Below, piece by piece: positions 1 to 9,895 of a DNA stretch of 64,000 bases. Every line of letters begins with the position of its first letter. The stretch's first letter is position 1. The stretch is from Symbiodinium natans (taxonomy: Eukaryota; Sar; Dinophyceae; Suessiales; Symbiodiniaceae), in NCBI GenBank assembly GCA_905221605.1, contig CAJNDS010000935.1, forward strand, positions 349,001 through 413,000. Direction: 5' to 3'. The notes below the pieces were generated by a model that was not told the DNA's origin, made no database searches, and saw only the letters and a program-made list of their open reading frames with translations. The position numbers were made by a program, and so were the translations under genes.

Positions 1-130
1 ACCCTCCCTGCAACTGCCTCCCGACCCCCCATTCCTTTGACTCTCGGACACAACAAACGTCATGGAAACGGAATAAGTTTTTAGAAGTGGACTGTTGTCT
101 GAGTTTAGGCCTGAACCCTAAAAGGAATAG

Positions 131-238
131 GTTTGGGTGGCTTTGCCGCCTTGGACGGCGTGGGGTGGGAGAAAAAGTGTCAGATTGCCCTCCACAATCG
201 GGCCAAAGCTGCTCTTCGCACCTCACGAAGCTTTCGTT
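131..238 (-). CDS. candidate exon, unknown protein
   Basis: Open minus frame of about 36 codons containing SFVRCEEQLWPDCGGQSDTF and then an Arg/Pro-rich stretch. It has a mixed amino-acid composition unlike the LNPKP/GFRV strings that heptamer arrays produce. Product not recognised; boundaries approximate. The plus strand is also open. Confidence 0.45.
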
Positions 239-571
239 CCGAAACCTAACCTTCACAGCAGCTACGCCCTATCACAGCAAGCCCTAAACCCTAAACACTT
301 CCTCCCTGGCCCTGGCTGGCCCTGCTGGTTGCTGGCATGGTTCCTGGGCTGCTCTCTGGCCCTCCTGGTGGCTTGTGCGTTGTGTGTGTTGCCTGGGCCT
401 GCCTCCCTGGCCTTAGCCCCTTTGCGCCAATCCAAGCTGTCTGCGGCCCTTCTGCTTTGTGCCTGGTCCACGCACCCAACCCAAGCTGTCCACACACTTA
501 CACTTGTGGAGGTCCCCAAAAGGGCGTGAGTGCTGACCCATGTGATGCTTTGTAAAAAACACAAGAAGGTC

Positions 572-662
572 TCAACTGCTTGAGAGTTGCAAGTGGGCGG
601 TCTTGGGGTGAGTAGGTCTGCAAACTACTGCGCGCTCCCAAAGCGCGCTTCCGTTTGGCACG
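572..662 (-). CDS. candidate exon, unknown protein
   Basis: Minus frame reading VPNGSALWERAVVCRPTHPK, running to an in-frame TGA at the low-coordinate end. It abuts the 663-792 heptamer array, which would lie directly upstream of it in the gene. Not recognised. Confidence 0.4.
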
Positions 663-792
663 CCCTAAACCCTAAACCCTAAACCCTAAACCCTAAACCC
701 TAAACCCTAAACCCTAAGCCCTAAACCCTAAACCCTAGACCCTAGACCCTAGACCCTAGACCCTAGACCCTAGACCCTAGACCCTAGACCCC
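663..792 (-). repeat. telomeric array, CCCTAAA then CCCTAGA
   Basis: About nine CCCTAAA units followed by a homogeneous run of about eight CCCTAGA units. The one-base variant has been amplified as a block, which points to slippage or unequal exchange in place rather than fresh telomerase synthesis. Strand is that of TTTAGGG. Confidence 0.97.
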
Positions 793-888
793 AAGCCCAA
801 CAGCTCCTCGCATTATCAGGTACGCGCTTAGGTACCTACAAAAACCTTGGGGATGCTTGGAGCCTTAGGGACCAACCCTGCAAAGTCA

Positions 889-951
889 CTAGGGTTTAGG
901 GTTTAGGGTTTAGGGTTTAGGGTTTAGGGTTTAGGGTTTAGGGTTTAGGGT
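889..951 (+). repeat. telomeric array TTTAGGG
   Basis: About nine perfect TTTAGGG heptamers on plus, opposite in orientation to the array about 100 bp upstream. Confidence 0.97.
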
Positions 952-1016
952 CTTAAACAAAAAAGGGCACCCATTTGATTTCTAGGCTGCCCTTGGGTCT
1001 AGACTTTCTTGCTATA

Positions 1017-1132
1017 TGACTGTAATATAGTGGCCTTAATGATGAGAACAGGGTTTTGGGGGTCATTATAGTACATTTCTAAAGGGGCCATAAGGGAGTA
1101 TTCTTCGTATTATTTCCGGCCCCTATATTAGG
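1017..1132. mobile_element. short repeated element G (copy 1)
   Basis: About 110 bp beginning near GGCCTTAATGATGAGAACAG and ending near the CGGCCCCTATATTAG segment. A related copy lies at 44868-44985 and a fragment near 30606. Non-coding; probably a non-autonomous element. No clear TSD. Confidence 0.5.
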
Positions 1133-1136
1133 GAAT

Positions 1137-1214
1137 CAAGATGGGGATTGCACATCCTGACGTCTCAGGCGCTGGACCCGGAAGCCTTCGAAACTCGACA
1201 GGGTCGAGGAAATC
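1137..1214 (-). CDS. candidate exon, unknown protein
   Basis: Minus frame with LISSTLSSFEGFRVQRLRRQ. The plus strand is equally open over the same bases, so the strand rests only on agreement with its neighbours. Confidence 0.3.
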
Positions 1215-1271
1215 AGGGTTTTGGGTAATAGCTCCCTAAACCCTAAACTCTAAACCCTAAGCCCCAAGCCC

Positions 1272-1354
1272 TTTTGCGAGGGCACTGCGCCAGGTACTTC
1301 GAAAGGTCGGCCACGACATAGCGCGCCAGGTATTTGAGCAAATATGCCAGACCT
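1272..1354 (-). CDS. candidate exon, helical protein segment
   Basis: Minus frame LAYLLKYLARYVVADLSKYL, likely starting after the acceptor GACGAG. A stop in this frame just upstream fits an intron boundary there. It reads as amphipathic helix; no family recognised. Confidence 0.45.
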
Positions 1355-1390
1355 CGTCATGCACTCTGCACCCAAAACCCACAAGGCCTA

Positions 1391-1470
1391 AACCCTAAAC
1401 CCTAAACCCTAAATCGTAAATCTAATCCCTAAACCCTAAACCCCTACCCTAAACCCTAAACCCTAAACCC
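1391..1470 (-). repeat. degenerate telomeric array
   Basis: CCCTAAA units with substitutions and small indels (AAATCGTAAATC, CCCCTACCC). The decay suggests an older array than the perfect ones. Confidence 0.9.
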
Positions 1471-2013
1471 CGCTTGGGGAGCAAGGTTTGTAGATGTACA
1501 TTTCTTCAATAAAGACTCCCCTTGCCGGTAGGTCATGGAAGGGGCTGGGAGCACATACTTATATGAGCACTAAACCTAGCCCCTAAATCCTAAACCCTAG
1601 TCCCTAGTGCCTAAGCCCGAACCCTGAACCCTGAACCCCAAATCCCCTGAACCCTAAACTCTCGGCGATGCATGTACGCGACCCAAAAGCACCTTCAAGC
1701 TTCGCTCCTGGAAATAACTAGGTGGTTTAGGGTTTAGGTGTACCCTGTTGGGGGGGGGGGGGGGGGTTCCTGAGACGAGGGTTAGAGTATTGTTGTGGTC
1801 TATTGGGTGGTAGCCCGATTCGGTAGAATGAGATCTTTCCTTGTCTGCCAGGGGGATTGAAGATGAGGAGGGCGTTGCTTAAGCTGTATGTAGATGCAAG
1901 TCACAGGGTTTAGGGTTCAGGTTTTAGGATGTAGGGTTCAAGGGTTCAGGGTTCAGGGTTCAGGGTTTAGGGTTTAGGGTTTAGGGCTTAGGGCTGAGGG
2001 TTCCGAGGTTTGG

Positions 2014-2115
2014 GGCGTAGGACTTCATGAGAGCATGGTGCAAACTCAACTCCAGGGTCTCGGCACTGAAACGTGTGTTCCAGCAAGCCTGCATCTTGAT
2101 CCTGGAGCATGCGGG
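2014..2115 (-). CDS. candidate exon, unknown protein
   Basis: Minus frame of about 34 codons with RMLQDQDAGLLEHTFQCRDP, flanked by heptamer arrays on both sides. Not recognised. Confidence 0.45.
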
Positions 2116-2236
2116 TTCAGGGTTTAGGGTTAGGGTTTAGGGTTTAGGGTTTAGGGTTTAGGGTTTAGGGTTTAGGGTTTAGGGTTTAGGGTTTAGGGTT
2201 TAGGGTTTAGGGTTTAGGGTTTAGGGTTTAGGGTTT
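2108..2236 (+). repeat. telomeric array TTTAGGG
   Basis: About eighteen units, nearly perfect, with one hexamer-like slip (GGTTAGGG) near the start. Confidence 0.97.
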
Positions 2237-2521
2237 AAGGTCTAGGGTTTCAAGGTTTAGGGTTTAGGTTTAGGGTGCAGGTTCAGCCCCCATGCAGAGC
2301 TCACAATCCTGGTTGAGGTACTGTACCTCATCCTACGGCTAACTACAGTCATATAGCAAGAAAGTCTTGACCCAACAGTAACCTAGGAATAGGAAGGGTG
2401 CTTGCCCCTTTGGTTTCAAGGGGCCTATGAGGGAATCTATAGGACGCCGCGCCACTGCAAGTTTGTGGGTTTAGTCAAACAAGCCTCAACCATGTGTCAG
2501 GTGCTTGGGCATCCCCAAGCC

Positions 2522-2592
2522 CGAAGATTTTTCATTTTCCCCCCAGGACAGTCCCCGACGCGGCCCGCTGCCGCAACCAGCTGCACAAGCAC
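2522..2592 (-). CDS. candidate exon with good acceptor
   Basis: The frame VLVQLVAAAGRVGDCPGGKM begins right after a pyrimidine-rich acceptor (CCCTTTCCCAATTCTCAG) followed by G. A TAG lies in frame just upstream of the acceptor, as expected at an intron end. The low-coordinate boundary is uncertain. Product not recognised. Confidence 0.5.
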
Positions 2593-2669
2593 CTGAGAAT
2601 TGGGAAAGGGCTAGTGCTGCGGGTAGCCACCTTCGGGACATCCTCTCCCTCAAGACTTCAGCTTTCGCA

Positions 2670-2790
2670 GATGCAGTCTTGGCTGCACTCAGGAGGGTAG
2701 CTACAAATTAAACCTTTACCTGCCTCACTAAGAAACCCAATAAACCCACAAAAAAGGTAAGGATCTAAAGTTACGGTAAAGTACCACAAG
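2670..2790 (+). mobile_element. 109-bp hairpin element (copy 1)
   Basis: Starts TTGGCTGCACTCAGGAGGGT and ends near AAGTACCACAAGG. An internal inverted repeat is centred on the AAATTAAA segment. Compare the copies at 12815, 25634, 43570 (reverse), 55943 and 58126. Confidence 0.75.
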
Positions 2791-3020
2791 GCAGGCCTCG
2801 TCGAATCTTCGAGGAAGGGATGATTGCACCAACAGTCTCAGAATGTTGTGTAGATACAGCTGCGCTCCATCGTGAGACTCTACCGCAGGGCGTGGGGAAG
2901 CAACCCTGGCACCTCAACCCCTACTTTGGAATAGACCCTGGAAAAATATATACTTCTAGATATATGAGAAACTCAGAACCAAAAGAAAAGTATCGAAAGT
3001 ATAGTACTCCAAAACACCCG

Positions 3021-3113
3021 TAACGCTGAGGACCCGGCAGCAAAAATGCGCTCGAAGTGAGGCAGGAGCTCCGTGCAGGTGTCCTTGGCCAGAACCTTCG
3101 GGCGCAAATGAGA
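3021..3113 (-). CDS. candidate exon, helical protein segment
   Basis: About 32 codons including SHLRPKVLAKDTCTELLPHF. It reads as alpha-helical, HEAT/ARM-like in texture, but no family can be assigned. Confidence 0.5.
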
Positions 3114-3306
3114 CCCCAGGGTTTAGGGTTTAGGGGTTTAGGGCTTAGGGGTTAGGGTTTAGGGAACACCTGAACATGAAGATCCTGTAGACCCTAAACC
3201 CTCAAAGCCCTGAGGCACCAAACCGATAACCAAAAACCTGAAACCCTTGACATTGACAGCTCGGAACTAGCCCTTCAAGGCTCCAATGACTCTTAAGTTT
3301 AGGATT

Positions 3307-3364
3307 CTCTCTCTCTCTCTCTCCCTCTCGCTCTCTCTCGCTCTCTCTCCCTCTCTCTCTCTCG

Positions 3365-3411
<47 letters not shown>
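3307..3411. repeat. (CT)n microsatellite
   Basis: CT dinucleotide tract with scattered CG and CC interruptions. The Arg/Glu-rich minus frame across it is an artefact. Confidence 0.97.
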
Positions 3412-3413
<2 letters not shown>

Positions 3414-4109
3414 ACAATCACCAAATGAGCAAATGTTGCGTATGCATATCCGCATCATATCGAACACAGTATCTAAACATGCAAAAACAACTCTGGGAAT
3501 GTGAGCACACAAGCACATACCAAGTGTAAGACCAGAAGTGTAAACGAAGATAAGACTGCAGAATATAAGAATATGAGAATGAAGGCAAAATATGGAGCTC
3601 CTTTGATGTTAAAGAACACTCGGAAAGACGGTTCCAGTGCCACAAGGCTTCCAGGCACAGGAAACCGAGCCAGGAATAACCTAGGAATAAAAGTGTGCCT
3701 GCTTTTTGGTTGAAAGGGGCTTATAAGGGAGCCTGAACCTTAAAAGAGGAAATAAGGGGCTACTCTTGTAGCCTTACACGCTAACCCCTAAACCCTAAAA
3801 AGGGGAATAGGGTTTAGGGTAGGGTTTAGGGTTGAGGGACGAACCTGCTTTCAGCCACTCAGCCCTTTTGAGGGTTTCGGGTTGCAGTCAGGGATGCCCC
3901 TTCCACAGGCTGGAGAGGTTTTAGCATTTGCTGTTTGGGGTGTTGGGGCTTAGGGTTTCGGGGGGTGTTGGGGACTTCTAGGGTCTTAGGGTGTGGATAA
4001 GGGCGGGAGAAGGCAGGTGTGCAATTCCGTAGGCTGACCGGAAAAAACCCAAACCCTAAACCCGAAACCCTAGCCCTAAACCCTAAACCCCCCCCCCAAT
4101 CCCCCTGCC

Positions 4110-4232
4110 CCCCGCGCAAGGACTCGCATCTGCAGGGCCAAGGGGCCCCCAGGAGCATCAGAATAGGCTCGGCCGCCATGGTCTTCGGCTTCGCCACGTG
4201 GGCCAGCAGGATGTCCACGATGGTCCTGGGTT
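4110..4232 (-). CDS. candidate exon, helical protein segment
   Basis: Minus frame TIVDILLAHVAKPKTMAAEP followed by a hydrophobic ILMLLGAP segment, ending in a Cys-rich stretch. Strong helical character; a faint resemblance to HEAT/TOG repeats is not enough to name it. Confidence 0.5.
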
Positions 4233-4542
4233 TAGGGCTTGTAAGAAGGTTTAGGGTTTAGGGATAGGGTTTAGGGTTTAGGGTTTTAGGGCTTAGGGCT
4301 TAGGGTTTAGGGTTTAGGGTTTAGGGTTCAGGCTTTAGGGTTGAGGGTTGAGGGTTTACCGTTTAGAGTTTTTGAGGGTTTGAAGGTTTTGGGTTTAGAA
4401 ATCCACCCTTTGGAGCTTCAGGCAGGCTTTGAAGTGTTGGGGAAGGGGACCCACGAGGGTCCGGAAGCCCGAAAAGGGAACTTGCATCGAGGACAGTTCG
4501 GGGCTTGGGTGGAGCCCAGGGTGAGCAACAGGGAATTTTGCC

Positions 4543-4668
4543 CGGTTTAGGGTTTAGTTAGGGTTTAGGGTTTAGGGTTTAGGGTTTAGGGTTTAGGGTT
4601 TAGGGTTTAGGGTTTAGGGTTTAGGGTTTAGGGTTTAGGGTTTAGGGTTTAGGGTTTAGGGTTTAGGA
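4543..4668 (+). repeat. telomeric array TTTAGGG
   Basis: About seventeen units, perfect apart from one interrupted unit at the start. Confidence 0.98.
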
Positions 4669-4691
4669 TCAGCAAAAAAAGAGTAACACTT

Positions 4692-4770
4692 GAGAGAACA
4701 AGTCAGCACCCGTTGCAAGCGATAGCGGTCGCACGTTGCAGCCGTCCGTGGGGTCTTGCCGCATAGTACC
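4692..4770 (-). CDS. candidate exon, unknown protein
   Basis: Minus frame with TMRQDPTDGCNVRPLSLATG after a GTGCAG acceptor. A GTGTTA donor after LFSQ is possible. It lies between the 4543 array and an element A copy. Confidence 0.45.
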
Positions 4771-4807
4771 AAGCCCGACATGCCTGCACCCCCACCTTTC
4801 GGGACCT

Positions 4808-4916
4808 TAGCCCTAGGTTGCCCAGTAACCTGGGATGAAAAAGGGTGCCCTTTTTTGCTTATAAGGGCACCTAAACCTAGCAAAAATGGAAAAAGGGTAC
4901 TACTGGGCATCCTAGA
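4808..4916 (+). mobile_element. element A (subfamily GTTGCCCAG)
   Basis: AG|GTTGCCCAGTAACC at the left and TACTGGGCATCCTAG at the right form imperfect TIRs. The core GGGTGCCCTTTTTTGCTT...AAGGGCACCTAAACC is shared by all A copies. The ends look like GT...AG intron ends. Confidence 0.8.
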
Positions 4917-5402
4917 GCCTAAGCTGTGACTACATACCCCAGGAAAGGATGGGTTATACGTACTATTGGTACTCAACGTGAATACACCAGCCGGCTACTA
5001 AACGTACATGTACATGTGTGTATATTTATGTGCATATGTAGTTGTCTAGACATATACACCTGTATGTGTGAATACATGCTTACATATGTGTGGAAATACA
5101 AAAGCATGCATGTATAGATATATACATACATGTGTGTATATACATATATACATATCTATATACACACGACAAAGTGTTAAAACCGACACACCATCCCTCA
5201 AGCTTTACGGAAAGCCCAAACCCCAAACGTCCAAACCCCCAAAACCGCAAACCTAAACCCAAACCCTCAACCCCAAACCCTAAACCCTAAGCCTTGGAGC
5301 CCTAAACCCTGAGCCCTCAGCCCTCGATCTTAAACCCTGAAGCCCCAAACCCTAAACCCCAAACCCTAAACCCCCAAACCCTAAACCCCCAAACCCCAGC
5401 CA

Positions 5403-5470
5403 GAACCAGCATGGACAGGGCGCCCAAGGTTGCAGACAATCATGGGCAGACCTGCATCTGACACATAGGG
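5403..5470 (-). CDS. candidate exon, unknown protein
   Basis: Minus frame GLPMIVCNLGRPVHAGSGW following an acceptor-like GATGCAG|G. Both flanks are heptamer-derived. Not recognised. Confidence 0.5.
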
Positions 5471-6207
5471 TTTAGGGTTTCGGGTTTAGGGTTTAGGGCT
5501 TCGCTTAGCCCAGTTTGTTGCCTTAGATACAGTCTAAACGTGTAAGGTCTAGGACCGTCGGTGCGCTTTGCGCTTTCTAGGTTCCGCAAACAACTACGAG
5601 ACCCAAAAAGTAACCCAGGACACAGAAGGGTACGCTTTTTGGTTCAAATGGGCTTCATGAAAAGGGAGCCTGAACCCTAAGAAACCAAAAAGGGCCAACT
5701 GTGGATCCCTCACATGGTACTGCTGGAGGTCAGACTAGAAGGAGCAAGACCGAGAACGGTGGCAGACGGTGATTTTGGCATATCTTATGATACTACTACA
5801 TCAGACTATGTCAATACATTACATTAACATATTCGTATCTGAATATACTGCTCTGTTCTTGTGTTCTTGTTGTACTGTAATATTAATATACTACGAATAT
5901 TATACTTGTGGGGTCATGCTGGCTTACATCTCAAGTGGCAGTTTGTTTTTCGCCACTCTAGGAAAACTCCCCACACACCTGTGCGCGAGAACCACGTTTT
6001 CGCACGGAGTTCCTTGGAACCAACTTGCAAACTACGAAATTCCTGAAACGTCAACACAGCACACGACCCTCTGGAGTAACGTTGCCGGGAAACTCTGCGT
6101 GTGCGGTCGCAGCTCGTGCAAACAGCTTACGAAGTCCTTGGCTTCACAAGAAACGGTGCTTGACAATTGCTGTGAAAGCAAGCAACATATAGACATTGAA
6201 TCAACCA

Positions 6208-6310
6208 TCCAGCACCCCCCCCCCCAACTACCCTGTAACTGTAGTAGTAGGGTATATAAGCCCCAGGCCCATTTGTTAATGGGTAGTTGGGGGGGGGGGG
6301 GGGGGGGGTG
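6208..6310. repeat. C-tract/G-tract inverted repeat
   Basis: CACCCCCCCC...AACTACCC on the left mirrors GGGTAGTTGGGG... on the right, with about 55 bp between the arms. The arms end in long homopolymers. Similar structures lie at 30488 and 36292. Confidence 0.8.
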
Positions 6311-6837
6311 CGGGATCTCGAGGAAAGTAAAAGCTGCATCCAAAAAATCTCAGTCACACTTGTTGTCCGATGCCCAAAGTCTCGAAACCAACACCTGCGC
6401 CCAAACCAAAAAGCAGCATGTGCAAACCCAACCGCAGGCACACCCATGCATGTGTCAACAGCAACAGCAGCGGCAGCCGGCTGAACCTTTACTGCTCATA
6501 ACTACTACAATTTGCCTAGATTTTCTTGTATTCCTTTGGGGTTTATAGTCAAATAGTAGACAAATGTCCATTCGCATGGCAGGGCAGCATGCAATGCACC
6601 GTACGCATGCCGTGCGCGAAGTTCGTGCACCTCACGCGTGCGCAATAAACTTCTACTGCTGCTTCCACTAGTCACAATAACAACTACACCTACATCTGCA
6701 GTTGAAGATGCGACTTCTGCTCCCCTTCGAAACTGCAAGCCCCGAGGACCTAAACGCCTCCTGAAGAAGCAGTCTAGTATCTTGTTACGAATGTTTAAAA
6801 ATGTACATATATATATATGTGTATATATATATATGTA

Positions 6838-6900
6838 TACATGTATGTATGTATGTATGTATGTATGTATGTATGTATGTATGTATGTATGTATGTATAT
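6838..6900. repeat. (ATGT)n microsatellite
   Basis: About fifteen ATGT units within a longer TATA/TGTA-rich tract. Confidence 0.97.
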
Positions 6901-7237
6901 GTGTATATGTGTATATATGTATACATGTCTGATGTATGTATTTACATATATAGATACATATATATATATACATGTACATTATTGCATATAACATGATGCA
7001 CTTCTTGTTTCCTAGGAATATGTGATTCACGTCGCTGCCACGAGTCCTGCGTCCGATTTCGCTGAGACCAGCTCTTTGCCAGCTCGACGAAATGGGTCGA
7101 GGAAGGCTCGGCATCTCCTGTACAATATAGGGTTGAGGGTTGAGGGTTTCGGCTTTCGGGTTTGATATAATTCACCAAATGTTACACAAAAATCAACTGA
7201 AGGGCTGCGGTGTGAATGTTATAGGGAATAGGAAGGT

Positions 7238-7310
7238 CTTGGGCTCAGGAGTTTCGGGCTGGAGGTGCTGGCTCGACGGGAACAATCAAGACCCACGAAA
7301 TCCAGGCCGC
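7238..7310 (-). CDS. candidate exon, unknown protein
   Basis: Minus frame RGLDFVGLDCSRRASTSSPK, starting after TTAG|GA. The plus flank at 7323 is a TTTAGGG array. Confidence 0.45.
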
Positions 7311-7322
7311 GTGGTCCTAACC

Positions 7323-7397
7323 CTGGGTTTAGGGTTTAGGGTTTAGGGTTTAGGGTTTAGGGTTTAGAGTTTAGGGTTTAGGGTTTAGGGTTTAGGC
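7323..7397 (+). repeat. telomeric array TTTAGGG
   Basis: Ten units with one TTTAGAG variant. Confidence 0.97.
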
Positions 7398-7569
7398 TCA
7401 GGGTTGGGCATTGTATGGAAGTTTCCGAAAATCAGGGTACTTTACAAGGGTCCGTTTTACAAGGGAATCCTGGCAATTGGGGGTCTATATTAAGTTCTCA
7501 TAAACCCCGATGTGGCTTTAGAGGTTTGAAAGGCTGAGGGGGTGTAGGGTTTGGCGCGCAGGGGGCCTT

Positions 7570-7680
7570 ACTTGGAAGCCCTTTTGACGTCGTATATAAG
7601 TAGGGCGAGTAAGGCGGGTTCTGGGGATGATAGTAGGAATCTAGGGGCTGCTAAGTGGACTTACTAAGTCAAAAGAGCAC
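7570..7680 (+). mobile_element. short TIR element H (copy 1)
   Basis: CTTGGAAGCCCTTTTGAC at the left, with ACTAAGTCAAAAGAGC at the right partly inverted to it. The complete copy at 59447-59555 shows the TIRs best. The core has AGTAGGGcGAGTAAGGCGGGTT. Confidence 0.65.
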
Positions 7681-7904
7681 AACCGCGTGATGACTGTGCC
7701 CAGCCGTATTGTCAAGCCGTGCCAAATTCCATAAAACTGAGAAAGCAGATCAAAAGAGCGGTTTAGGGTTACGCCTTCTATACCCCTCCGGTGAGTTGAT
7801 GCGTCAAGGCCAAGGATCTGGGACCCCTCGGGGGCCCAAAAGCCTCAGATGCAACCCCGAAACCCTGAAGCCTCAACCCTCAACCCTAAACCCCAAACTG
7901 GAGC

Positions 7905-8045
7905 GAGCCGCGGGCGCTGCGATAAGCAGCGGCGAGCGATACCGCGTGGCGACAGGTCCGCGGACGAGCCCGAGCCTTGAGGCGAAGCCTGGCGAGGGCT
8001 TTAACCCGCGTGCCAGCGTCAGTCTGGCCCCAAAGAGAATTACCC
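7905..8045 (-). CDS. candidate exon, Arg/Ala-rich
   Basis: Minus frame LTLARGLKPSPGFASRLGLV and on through LLIAAPAARSS. The plus frame over the same bases is also open, so the strand is uncertain. Confidence 0.35.
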
Positions 8046-8059
8046 TAAACCTTAGGTTC

Positions 8060-8300
8060 AGGACCCTGCACTGGTCCATCCTCCCTCAAGGGTTCCAAGG
8101 GGTCCGGACCATTTGTGAGGCTTTGTGGGCATTTTCCGGACCATTTCTGGGCCCTTTTTGAGCTTTCCCCAGCTTTTTGGGCATTTCCGGCCATTTCTGA
8201 GCTTCTCCCGGACCATTTCTGAGCCGTTTTTAGGTCCTCCCAGACTCTCCGGACCATTTCTGAGCCTTTTTTGGGCTGCGCCGGACCATTTCTGAGCCTT
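8060..8300. repeat. degenerate tandem repeat, about 38 bp unit
   Basis: About six imperfect units of CCGGACCATTTCTGAGCC followed by TTTTTGGGC. Open frames across it are by-products of the repeat. Confidence 0.85.
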
Positions 8301-8304
8301 AAAC

Positions 8305-8640
8305 CTATGGGTCTTGTAAGCCCAGTACAACCATCATAAATTGGGAAACACCGGGCAAAAAACCCCTAAACCCACCAAAAATCTTGTAAGCAAGGTCCCA
8401 AAAGGTCCCGGGAAAGCCCAACATATAAACCTATGGATCTCGTACGAAGGGTGCCAGGAGGTCCCAGGATAGTCCTTCGAAAAGGTCTCCTAAAAGGCCT
8501 CCTTCCGCCAATCCCAGACCCTCCCCAATCGTAGAGAGGGTGCCGGACCAAAAACCAAAGGGAGCCCAAGGCATAAACCTATGGGTCTTGTAAGCCCGGT
8601 AAAAGCATCATAATTTGGAAACACCGGGCAAAAAAAACCA
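8305..8640. repeat. direct repeat pair, about 60 bp
   Basis: AAACCTATGGGTCTTGTAAG ... ACACCGGGCAAAAAA occurs at 8305 and again at 8575, with a partial third near 8427. Confidence 0.85.
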
Positions 8641-8914
8641 GCCCGTAGCGCCCCCTCCCACTGCTGTACTTACACACGATATTATAAAACCCTAAACAAG
8701 CCCAAGGTTGAGATGTGGGTGGGTGGGTTGGGAGAGCGCGTTGAACCTGGGCGCACACCTCAACACACGTCCCGCGTGGTGGTGTGCACGGAACCTTAGC
8801 AAACCCTAAACTCCAAACCTTAAACCCTAAACCCTAAACCCCAAACCCTAAACCCTGAACCCCTAACCCTGAACCCCAAACCCAAAACCCTAAACACCAA
8901 ATCCCCTACGACGC

Positions 8915-9003
8915 TCGTCCGACTCGAGAGGTGGCGTGACGGCAGTCCTTCCTCCGGCACGAACTCGAGATGCCTCGAGACGTTTACCTGGAGCATCGAA
9001 CCC
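8915..9003 (-). CDS. candidate exon, unknown protein
   Basis: After GATGCTCCAG|G the frame reads through SRHLEFVPEEGLPSRHLSSR. An AG|G acceptor and low-complexity flanks support an exon. Confidence 0.5.
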
Positions 9004-9282
9004 AGGGTTTAGGGTTTAGGGTTTAGAGTGTAGGGTTTAGGGGCTAGGGTTCGGTTTTAGGGTGCAGGGTTTTGGGTTTCAGGGGTTAGTGCTGAATACT
9101 CTTGGGACGCTGTGGGGACCCTTGTCTGAAACCTGTGGAGAGATTCCTATGCAAAATCCTCTTTGAAAGCTAAACCCTAAACCCTAGACCCTAAACCCTA
9201 AACCCTGAACCCGTGTTGAGGGATGGCGGCAAGTACACCAAGACGTCTGAAGGGCCTGTCTAGCTGGATATAGGAAACCCTA

Positions 9283-9405
9283 GCTAGACCCGGGAGTACC
9301 CTAGGAATAAACAGGGTACCCTTTTTGGTTTCAAGGGGACTACAAGGGAACCCCAACCCAAATAAAAGGAAAAAAGGGCCTACTCCCGGTCTTAGCTAGA
9401 GCCTA
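9283..9405 (+). mobile_element. element A (subfamily CTAGACCCGGGAGTA)
   Basis: CTAGACCCGGGAGTA and TACTCCCGGTCTTAG are inverted at the ends. The shared core is GGGTACCCTTTTTGGTTTCA. A truncated copy follows at about 9586-9688. Confidence 0.8.
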
Positions 9406-9679
9406 AAGCCCCCAAACCCAGATAAAATTCTAGGGCCGTGTAGAAAGAGGTCTTCGGCACATGGGATGCCGTAAATCCTGTTGGGTTTAGGGTTTAGGGT
9501 TTAGGAAATGGGGTTTGGGGTTTGGGGTTTGAGGTTTGGGGTTTGGGGTTCGGGGTTTGGGGTTTGGGGTAATAATGAAGACGGCACCCTTTTCTGGTTT
9601 ACAGGGGAGTGCAAGGGAACGTAAACACAAAAATGGAACTAAACCTCAAAAAAGAGAACAAGGGCCTACTCTGGGTCCT

Positions 9680-9765
9680 ACCCAAAGAGCCCAATACCCC
9701 GAAGATAAGGTAGTCTTAAAGTGCATTCCTTAGCTAAGGGGGTATTGGGCTCTTTGGGTAGGCTG
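9680..9765. repeat. perfect 24-bp inverted repeat (element K)
   Basis: CCTACCCAAAGAGCCCAATA-CCCC and its exact reverse complement flank about 37 bp. Related arms recur at 10152-10200, 10283-10312 and near 60950. Confidence 0.85.
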
Positions 9766-9809
9766 TGACCCTGAACCCTGAACCCTGAACCTACCCTGGG
9801 TCCTAGGCT

Positions 9810-9895
9810 TAGGAAACTTTGCGGCCGGCGCGCGTCCACATCCTCCAGGCGCTCGGCGAGCGTTTTGAAGCGTAGCTTGGCCATGTTGGGGTCAG
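9810..9895 (-). CDS. candidate exon, charged helix
   Basis: Minus frame SDPNMAKLRFKTLAERLEDV followed by DARRPQS. It is charged and helical, and among the most protein-like islands. Not identified. Confidence 0.5.

Larger units (their letters stand above)
5760..7000. other. AT-richer island with microsatellite
   Basis: Almost free of heptamers and clearly richer in A/T than the rest. It holds a G-tract inverted repeat (6208-6310), an ATGT microsatellite and open frames on both strands: about 260 codons on plus from 5769, and about 90 codons on minus ending near 6505. Neither product is recognisable. It could be a large intron, an insertion or a spacer between genes. Confidence 0.5.

Noticed and set aside
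1-2300. A true chromosome end
   Set aside because: Arrays are short, in both orientations, and recur to the other end of the window; no terminal array is present.
3202-3417. Arg/Glu/Ser-rich minus frame
   Set aside because: It is the antisense of the (CT)n microsatellite.
3021-4232. TOG/HEAT-repeat (XMAP215-like) protein
   Set aside because: Two exons look helical and loosely TOG-like, but no diagnostic motif or correct spacing could be shown.
5769-6548. 259-codon plus frame
   Set aside because: Longest raw frame, but it crosses a G tract, lacks recognisable domains and has no conventional start context. Described as part of the AT-rich island rather than as a gene.
6638-7114. Tyr/Met/Cys-rich frames on both strands
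   Set aside because: Translations of the ATGT microsatellite.
7723-8161. 150-codon plus frame
   Set aside because: It mixes heptamer-derived and tandem-repeat sequence; the minus frame over 7905-8045 is as good, so no plus gene is called.
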